NCBI RefSeq assembly: GCF_051020975.1
Contig: NC_135044.1
Location: forward strand, 1,180,501-1,244,500
Reading direction: 5' to 3'
DNA length: 64,000 bases
DNA from: Osmia lignaria lignaria
Lineage: Eukaryota; Arthropoda; Insecta; Hymenoptera; Megachilidae
The position numbers and the translations under genes were made by a program. Shown here piece after piece: positions 36,701-47,132 of the stretch; the stretch's first letter is position 1, and each line of letters begins with the position of its first letter. The notes below the pieces were generated by a model. The model ran no database searches. It was not told the origin of the DNA and saw nothing but the letters and a program-made list of their open reading frames with translations.

Positions 36701-39700
36701 ATGCAGATACGAAAGAATGTAAGGGAATATAAAGCAGAGGAAATACAAAAAGAGAATAAGGAAATTTTTCTTTCACGATCGGTGCCATTCAGCTGGATCT
36801 TAGAAGGAAAAATGTAAAGAGATTTTTCTAAGTGGAATTGATCATTTGAAATAAGCATGGTGCAATTGAAATATAGAGAAGCTAGATAGGAAAAATCATG
36901 AAATTTCGTGAATCTAAGTAAATACTAGGAGAGTAGGAATATTTTTCCTTAAATAGATCGAGCTTTTAAAGTCGCGCTACCCTCGGGCGAACAAAGTCGA
37001 GCTCTTTCGTTTCACTGTTTACTTAAGCTTCTCTTTATCTTCTTTCCCTTGTATCTTTCCTTTCCTCTTTCTTTACAAATATTTTCGAACTGGTAGCGGA
37101 ACCGACTAGACGAGGACTTCGATTCAAGATTCATTCAATCACGAAAAATATTATTCAATTTTGTTCGTTCTTTTTTTTTATAGGCCCACCACCGGTGCAC
37201 CAGCTCATACGGAACGACAAGACTGAAAAAGCCCCGACGGTTTCCGTTTCGAGTGCGCCGACCTTCTCGCCGGTCCTCAGGCCCGAGGATGGTCATCGTG
37301 GAATGGACTCTCCGCATTCGCAGACGGGTATGTGACGCTATCAAACGCCCATTTTATCCATATTTAGCATACATAACTGGAAAATGCCCATCGGAAGACT
37401 TTTCCACTAATCGAAGGATCGTTTGATTTTTTGAAGCTTTTTAAAAATCATTCCGATTATCAAATAGAATTTTTGAAGTTACTAGAAATCTTAGAAATTA
37501 AATTCGATTTTATCAAGGGATCCTCCGACTAATATTTAGCAGCAAGTGTTAATTAGCGGTGTCCCGACGCGTATACTCTTCAAGATATAAAATATCGTAA
37601 TTGAATAAGTGCGCAGACATTTGAATGCACCCTTAGAGCGTTGACGCGTCGAGACACCCTTCAAAGCCAGCCCAATACACCGGATGCCCAAAAGAAACAT
37701 TATTAACGATCTCCTTAAGGATGTAACCCAGAAATACCCTCGAAAGAAATCAATCGGAAGCGCGTTCTCTTTTTTTTTTTCTATTTTCTTGACACAGCGT
37801 TTGATTACGGGGAGAACTGTAAGTACCCTGCAATGTCGGAATGCACCCTTCGCTAGAGACCGGAAGTTGAGCAATGACACAGCACACAGAAATGGTCTCT
37901 CGAATCTTCGTCGTTTCTCCCAAACCTACCTCCACCCCCTCTGTTCTCTGTTTTATCTGTCCGTGAAGCCCAACAGGAAGGGTTGTAATCGAAGGAACAT
38001 CATCCACCTTTTACCCTATATCTCTGCGCTTCAGTTTTGTCCGCTTTTGCCTGACGAGTTCACTAACACGAGACACCTAACAAAGTAACGTCAAAAGAGA
38101 AGAATGAGAGTGACCCACCCTGTTCTTTGGACGTCCAAGAACGTCCGTGTATTATTTTCACCGTCGTTCGCTCGCATCGGTCATTCTTGACCCTCGTCCA
38201 TCACCGATTCCGCGTCATTCGTCGATGTTCGAGCTGACTGTTGAATTTTACAAATGTATTTCTCGAATTCCGGTGATTGCACCGGTGCTTAAATTGTTTC
38301 TTTTTTTTTTTAACGAATCGTATTTATTTCCGAGAAAGGGTTGAAGGATAAAAAATCGACATTGTTACGATCGATACTGTTTTCGCAGCATCTCGGAGAC
38401 ATTAACTCCGCCGAGTGCCGTATATTCATGCGGAAGTCGTGTTTTTCCCCTGTACCAGGGGTTTATGCGTTTTTAATGTGCATCCTCGTTGCTTCGCGCA
38501 GCCAAGCTCGAACATTCTCACCGACATTTGCCGCCTCGAATGTCCAGTGTGCGATAGACCCAAACTGAGCTCAGCCAGGCATCATGTAAGTAAAAATCGC
38601 TCCTTTCCTGGATCTCGATCCTCGCGATTACTTGATCGTCGAGCGTCCACGTTGTCTCGCTAACCCACTTTCCAACAACTTCCGGAATTTATTTTTTTTT
38701 TATTTTTAAGAAATTTATGGAAGGGAAAGACTTGGTTGGAATTAGAGAAAATATGGAAAAAAATGAAAAAGAGTAAGTATTAGTAAATAATCGTCTAGTA
38801 TACCGATTGTCCGATGAAAATGAGAACGTACTTTTATATTAGGAACGAGATGCTCGAAAGTAGGTTAGTGGGACTTGACGCGACTTTTCGACCAGTCGAA
38901 TAAAATACAAGGACGTCCAAGAAAACTTACTATCCTCCTTAAACAAATCCTTCGAAACAATCACCATTATTTCCATCGAGGAATAAATCATTTAGAGAAA
39001 GCATCGAAGTTGTCTGAGAGAAATGTTGAAAACGAAATAGGATCGGGACCAGGAAAAATATCTTGAAGAACAGCGAGCAGAAGGTTTCGAACGATCTGCA
39101 GGATCGATGATCGATGATCAATGGCCAAGTGCCATTCATAATGTCGCGTGAAAATGACACGTGATGATCTCTGTTTCAGTCTGAGCCCGAGCGTAGAGAG
39201 AAGCTCGCTAACTCGACTAAAAGGTACTTTGTGACTGGTTATTGACTGTTCTATATATCTATACATATATATATACATATCTATATCTATCTCTATATAT
39301 TTATCACGTATCGTATACGTATATATTGTCAATGTATATACGTGTATTCGTGTACACGCGACGGACACGTGTTTCGGTTGAAAAATTTCAGGGTTGCATA
39401 GCTTCAAAGTTTCTAAATTTCCAAATTTCCAAATTACCTAATCTTTAAATTTTCAAATTTCTAAATTTCCAAATTTCCAAATTACCAAATTACCAAATTA
39501 CCAAATTACCTAATTACCATATTTCTAAATTTCCAAATTACCAAATTACCTAATCTCTAAATTTTCAAATCTCCAAATTTCCAAATTACCAAATTACTAA
39601 ATTTCCAAATTTCCAAATTACCAAATTACCAAGTTTCTAAATTTCCAAATTACGAAATTTCTAAATTTCCAAACTCCCAAGCTTCCCATCTCCCAAATTT

Positions 39701-42700
39701 CAGTAGTTTGAAACTTTCAAAGCTTTCAAATTTCCAACTTTCCAAATTTCAAAGCGGAGCTGACAATCACCGTGAACTAACAAATATTTTTTTAATAAAG
39801 AAATCCACGTGTCTGTAAAGAGTGTACCAATACACATGCATCACGATGTCGTATACGCTCGAATATATATATATATTTTTCTCTATTGCTATCACGTTTG
39901 TCATTTTTCCTTTCCATGGTTGTTTCTTTTCTCACTATCTGCTCTCTGTCGTCTCTCTCCTTTTCCTTACTTTCTTCTCTTTTTCTCTTTCTTTCTCACA
40001 GAAATCACACATACACGTATAAGGACACCGTGTAGATCGATGCAAAACTTTGGAACGTTTTATCAGATACACATAAATATATATTAGTTTCGTAGAATGC
40101 GACTCTTTGTTTCTCTTCTGTGCATACTGTATCGTGAAATTGGAAACTGACGATTCGTGCGTTCAAGCTTCATTGCGATCGATCTATAGGAAATAGTAGG
40201 AGAAAATTGAAAGAGTTTCTATGGGGCTGAACTTTCATACGATAGATGAATTTTTCTTGGAATCAAAGAATATACTGAAAGGTGTAAAGTTTGCTACTTT
40301 CTACATTTGAAGGTTCGAAAATTTAATCAGTGATATTATATGGAAGATACAAATTTGTAAATTTTTCATATTATAAAAATTTCAAGATTTCTAACTTTTG
40401 GTGCTCGAGAATTTCGAAAGGAGCAAGGTTTTAGAGCAGCCATTAGCTCGCGAGATCGCAGTAGGCTGAAACTAGCGAATCGTCGACGCAGCTGGAAATT
40501 GCACAATCACGCTCCCGGCCACCCCATCCACCACACCACTTTATATCTCGCCGAGTGTGTATCGATGTCCCCGCGAGCCTCGCACCGCACAGCCTTTTTC
40601 TAACCGCGTGAAAATCCACCCTCTTGCACACTAACACCGCTACACAATTGCAGCAAAGTATTCGAACAAAACGTTATCCCCTCACCTGAAACTGCGCTTG
40701 CAAATTTATCAAGATTACACACTGTTCGAATATTTTCTCCTACCCCTGTGCAACCTCGATCTCCAAGGCGTTATCGATTCGATTAGAAAATAAATTTCCT
40801 CGAGTTACGAAAGGATCGAGCGTCTTCCATGAAGCTGAATTCCTTAGAATAAACGAATCAATTACCCGAATCGAAGGTGCCTTGAAATCCCTGTCCAAAC
40901 AAGTCTTGGTGAAAGAAAAAGGGAAAAAGGAGACGCGTGACGAAGGAGGAGGTGAAAACGGAGAGGAACGCAGGAGGCATGCACCGTCAAGTAACCCTCG
41001 AACGCCTTTGCTATCGATCTCCACGATGTTCCGAACTTCTTACGTCCAACTATACTTACATTCCCCTTTAGGGAGTTTCTACCGAGCCAGGTGACATCTT
41101 TCTACCTTGCCCCTTCACTATTTCCATAGGTCCCTTTCTTGGGTCCTATGGATAACATTGACCTAGAATAGTACTCATTTCATATTCCTGTCTCCCTATT
41201 CAGAGCACCCATCGACTTCCAAGTCTCTCAAGGACCTTCGACTCCTGCGGGCAGCTCTAACCTAGAACAACCCACCCTGTGACTTATCCACCCAGAGAGT
41301 AAGTGAGAAATCGCCTGGGTTCGTGGAAGCTCCATAAAGAATCCCATGGACAGCGGTGTCTTAATCCAATAAATCTACTCCCAATCGTGCTAAGTGCAGT
41401 GCTTAATTTCAGGAGGATCCTGGCCTCTAATTTATCGTTCGCTCGAGCTAAGACTCTCCATCATCCCTAAGGAGGTTCTCATTCAGGATAATCAAGAAAC
41501 TTAAGCAGCTGTTATAGAAGTTTATGGATTTGCTCTTGATGAGAAATTAAGCACTGTCCTTTTGTACCGTTGCTCGACGAGCTCGAAATACTCTATGCTG
41601 TTGTGATGGTAGTTGTTGCACCGTGTTTCACTTGGTAATATCGTGATTGGTTGCGTTTTATTGGTATCACGACAGAGTATACACTGTTCCTTACACACCA
41701 CAAAAGCTTGGCTGTTCGTTTCATTCGCAAACTCTCTCGTCCCGACTCTTTCGCGTTCAATTCTGACCCACGTGTCTTGGACGGGATCGATAGGGGCATT
41801 CCTGATTTTATAACGTCACTAGGTCCTTACACTTCAACGTTAACAGTTGATTTTTCTTATTTTTATATTATTATACTTTCCACTCGTCTTCTAATGGTAA
41901 TTAGAAATTTAAACAAATTTCTCTCTCTCTCTCTCTCTCTGTTAATAAAAATGCTTTGAAACAAGCGAGAAATGAAATAATCCTTGATAAACGTTCCAAA
42001 GCATTTGCAACGTCTCCTATCTGCTCGATTGAAAAAGAGAGGATTGAGACGAAGGGAGAGGGACAGGCGGGCAGAAGAAAGTGGACTAATTAGCAATGGT
42101 CCTTTTGTCCGGCACAGGGGAATCCCCGAGAAATCCACCTGACGTCTGATTGCGATACGGTAAACCGCTGCTAAACGAGCAATCGAGAAAGCAAGAATGC
42201 TCCATGTTAGCCCCTTAATCAGAATTTTTTGTGTGTTAGCTCGGTGTTGCATCTATCTCTATCTATATCTGTCTATCTCCCTGTATATCTATTCATCTCT
42301 GTTCGTATACGCGTGTGCCTGTATACACGTATACGCGGAGATCGCGGTAATTATTGCAAACAGATTACCTATTTTATCGGTCTGCAAATATAACCCCATC
42401 ATTTCACCAGTAATTATCAATATAAGTATCCTGTATTAATTAATGTTTTGTATTTAACGTGAGATTTATTCTCAAGTAGAGAATACCCTCACGTTTGATT
42501 TTAAATTACAATTTTTATTTCAGATTCTCTTTCATTTTTTCAAGCTTCATACCACGATGATTAATTAGATGTGTACAAGCACCTATGTTTGCAATAATTG
42601 TCGGCACGTTTGTATAGCCGCCTGCAGCTGTGTGCACGATTGTTCGCGCAATGCTGTCGTTGTTAGGCGAGCTGAATTTTCTTATTTCTTTTCACTTATT

Positions 42701-45700
42701 TTCCTTTTATTCTCCATTGGATGATTCAATTTCTAAATTTTGTTATCGATGAAATAGCCTGTGGAAGATTTTATTCTTTCCTTGGTTCGTTTGGAGAAAT
42801 TGAATCAATCGAATGTTTATCGTAGTTTCGAATAACGCGTACACGAGAGATAGACTTTTCGGTTTTAGTCTCCTTTGGATTTTTTCTTTTTTCGTTTCTT
42901 TTTCGTTCATTGAACGATCGACGAAGCTTCCGCTTTCAGGCATACGATACACATAGCCAATCGATTTAGATACGAAACATCGTTGATTTTTGGGAATCAA
43001 AAGCTTCTAACGATTTTTCAAAGTAAGAATACCCTTTGTAAACTAAATTCAATCTCTCAATCGATAAATTGTTATATCTCCAAGCGGATATTCGCAGTAT
43101 TTATCGGGCCAGACCCAGGAGTAACACTTTATGCGTCGCGTCTGACCATTCATTGACCTATACTACTGCCAAATGAAAGATTCCCTGAAAATTCAATATT
43201 CCACGATTTTCCTCGGATTGCTTTCTAACAATTTTCTTATTTTCTTATCCTAAACATTAAATATTATCTTCTACAATGAATTTTTACCACAGGATAGAGC
43301 AAATCTCTCCCTTAAATTTTAAGTTCCCTCGGAATTTAATTGCCCTCCATTCTCCTTAGGTTACCTTGCTAAGTAAGAGGTACACAATGGTACCCCTTAA
43401 AAAGTCCAAAAAATACTAATAATTAAATAATTCAAAATAAATGAAAAATCATCGACTAATCTAACAAAAACTTAATGTCTTTTTATGTTTGCCTCTGTAT
43501 GGAAACGAAAGTACACTCTACGATATTCCTGTTTATCACCTGTGTATGTATAGTACTGTATGTGTATAACTGTCTATTTGTATATTTTTCTTTTTTCTTC
43601 TTTTTTTTATCTAACGCCCTCGTTTTGTGCCTGTCCGTCTGACTGACCTGTCTGTTGTCGTAAACGCGAAACGATAAAGTACCCAAGTTTCGAGATGTGC
43701 CTCGTTTAGCCTGTCCTGTGCTCGGTCGTTTTCCGAGGGAGAAAGCGCAAGTATTTGGGAAGCATCGGGGCCCCCCCGGTATTTCGATATCAAGGGAAAA
43801 CGAATGTGTCGGGGCTTGGAAACGGAGAGACAGACAGACAGACAGACAGTCGGACGGGATTTCTTGCTAACTGCGTAGTACCGGTCTACCTGGTAAGCTA
43901 GCTGTCGCTGTCTGTCCGTCTGTCAGTCTGTCTGTTTGTCTGTTCGTTTGTCTGTCTGTCTGTCTGCCCACCCTGTTACACCCACCTGTTCACGTATTAC
44001 TATTTTTTAAGGGTACAGCCTCGAGTCGAAGGGAGTTCTTCAGGGTTCGTGATGGAACAAAGATCGTTATTGGTGTCTCTGAGAATTTGGTATTTTAAAA
44101 ATTGATTTTTATATAAACATTGGGGATATTTGAAAAATATTTTTTAGAGACCTTTCAAATTCTCAGAGCCATACAGAAATCTCTCGTAAATCGAGACTGT
44201 ACTCGTCTAAAACGTGCACACCATATATATATTATCTCTATCTCACTCACTGTCACACGGCCAATGCTCTGGGTATGTCGTATGCTGGATGAACTAATTA
44301 AGTAATTGATTATTATCTAACTTCATTAACTGACTTGATTACTAATTCGATTAATTTCTGATACCTTGATCGAGACTTGTTTATTGTATCTCTATTCTGT
44401 CTGTTTCTCTGTCTATCTATCTCCGTACGATACTACCTATATATATAAATATATTATATATATATATTCTCTATTGTTGTGCAATGTTGGTGTTTGTTGT
44501 TTACCATATACATATATATATACATACATACATACATATATATATTATCTCATATATATGTATATCATTGTATTGATGTTGATGTTGTTACCTTGATGTT
44601 TTTTGATGTGTTGTTTAATCGTTGTTATCTTGCTGTTTGATGTTTGTTGTTGCACTATATCTATCTCTGTCTATATATATTATATATATACATACATCTA
44701 TATGTATATATACATACATGTATATAAACACATGTTGCGTGACATACGTGTACGTGGGAGCGGCCTAATTTAATATCAAATTTCTAATATAAAATTTAAC
44801 GCGTTGACTGTCGTAATTTTATGGTATCGATGACACGTATGGAGGTCAAGGTATTAACAATTAAGTGATTGGAGGATCCTTGATGGAACCCTAGCGCGCC
44901 CGCACGTACACGAAGATACATAAGTACATGTACATTTCAGCCATCCAGCCTTCACGCTTGGAGTGCCTTATATATATATATATATACATATATATTTAAC
45001 ACGATCGTTATAGTTGGTCGCCCCCTCTTCCTAAGAAGTACCACTAAAACCACCCCCTAACAGACTGGCAGCAGCAATCGTTACCTCTGTTTTGCTAACC
45101 CTTCTACTAAATTCTCTGTATACGTGTTCGAACCGGCCGAAAGCTTGGCTAACTCTATGTACGAATAATTTATTAACAGCAATTAACAATCGCTAATCGT
45201 TCGTCAACGTTCGTCGTCTGGTGAATAAAGGAAAGAAAGAATTTTCAATTTTTATAGAATCCTATATTAAAGGAAAGGGGATGAAACGGAGTCGATTAAG
45301 AAGAAACGGTCGAATTTTAGGGGGTGGTTTGGTCGTGGCCGAGGACAGGGACGGTCAGACGATGACAGTGGTGAATTGTGTTTCAGGATTGCACTCTCCT
45401 CACGAAGGACTGGCCGGTGGTTCCGGTCAGAGCATGTCCGGGCTAGCCTACTACCAGCCAGAGCATCCTGCCTCCAGCGGGGTGGTCAAGTACCCCGAGA
45501 ACGGTCACGACACCCTCTCCGATTTCGTGACGTTCGTTTGTCAGGAGGCGGAGAATACTCAGCAGTTGCCCCAGGTAGCTTCCGGATCCTTTTTAAAGCC
45601 GCCACATTGTATCGTTCTTCGGGAAGACCTTCTTCATCTTTTCCCCTTAAATTGTCACGATGAAGAATTCCTTTTTTAGAAGGACGAGGACAACGTGGCG

Positions 45701-47100
45701 AGTCCTATGCGACCTGCATCGTCATCCGTGTTCCAATCGCCCTGAATTTTTCGCAATTAATTCGTATACGCGATAATTAATTAGCGTAAGAATGTTGAAT
45801 CTTTTTAGCGTTTTTGATGTGCCAAAATTTACCTGCCAAATGAACCCCTCGTTTGCTTAGCGAACTCAATTTTACGAATCCCTCCTTTTTTTCATCGATC
45901 CGTTCGCAAGCAAGGGGTCTAAGGAATGGAATCTGGAAAAAGAGCTCGCAGCTAGCGATGGCAAACGAGTCGTTAAGTCCTTTTATTTATAATTAACCGA
46001 AGTGTTGAGAATTTGAAAAAAAGATTCTTTAAAACGTCGAATTGCCATCGCTAAGAGCAAACGGGGAAAGAGAAAACGGGGTGAATGGATCACGCGCGGG
46101 TCGACGACGTTGATCGGTGGGTGTGTGGTATTTCCAGGCGCAGCTAGCCGGACCCCGCACTGGTATACAAAAGTTCTCACAGTATTATCCGAGCTCGATG
46201 CTGCCACCACCGCCGCCAGCCCCGATGGCGAGGCCGGTCGCCATCATAAGGTCGACCGGCGAGTTAACAGTCGCCAGCTCGAACTCACCCCCAACCTCGT
46301 CAACCTCGCCAACCGACCCCTCCGAACTGGCCTCCAGTCAAGAGCAGATGGCCGCAGCGGCCGCTGTCGGCCTCGTCAGTTCCGGTTGCCAGAGTTCCGT
46401 CGATCCTGCCGGAAGGAAGAGCCCAGCCAGGATCCTCGTAACGGCACCCCACACCAGCAGGGAATACACCTTTGCTCACTTTCACTCCCAACCCGGGCAA
46501 GTAAGTTTTTCGCAACAGATAAATTTCCGAGGCTATTCGATGACGTTGGTTCTCCGATAAACACGAACATTGGTATTTTTCTCGCAGCAAATATTCACGT
46601 ATCCTACCATCAGCTCCATGTCGGGGGTGATCTCCCCGACGAACCTCTCCCTTTTCTCGTCGCCGGTGTCGGTGACGAGGCCAGTCGCTACCCAGAGATC
46701 GGTGTCCAACGTGCCACCTCGCTGGAACACTGCGCCGTTCATCAACCTCGAGGATGACTACAACATGATCGCCCCGATCATCACAGGAACCGCCAGCGAG
46801 CCGCCTTCCACCATGGACGAAGGTCAGTAACAACTAAGAAAAGTACTCTACCGCTTGTGGACAGGATTGATCTAGTGGACAAGTATAAATACTACTAAAT
46901 TCATGTAACCAAAGGTCTACCAAAACCTTGCAGAACGATACTTCCATCCAGTGCACACGAGCAGCGTGGTGGACAAGAGCGGTGCTGGTAACATGATGAG
47001 CACAGACCTAGGTGACCCCACGTCGCATCACCATCAGCAACAGCAGCAATCGCAGCAGCAACAACAACAGCAAACGCAGCAGCAACAACAAACGCAGCAA

Positions 47101-47132
<32 letters not shown>

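Larger units (their letters stand above)
37328..45386 (+). other. NFI intron (8.1 kb) with low-complexity tracts and cryptic exon candidates
   Basis: No exon here keeps the NFI frame into 45387. Three splice-bounded segments (37798-37818, 38502-38585, 39180-39223) are discussed as findings. The rest includes a period-8 minisatellite at 39403-39753, a (CT)n tract at 41920-41940, GACA/TGTC tracts at 43829-43967 and TA-rich tracts around 44440-44725 and 44969-44997. Confidence 0.6.

Noticed and set aside
45221..45679. Plus-strand frame extending NFI exon 45387-45574 upstream and downstream
   Set aside because: The conserved peptide begins exactly at the TTTCAG acceptor and ends at CAG/GTAGCT; the flanking codons are intron.
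46300..46833. 177-codon minus-strand open frame
   Set aside because: It is the antisense shadow of two well-supported NFI exons.
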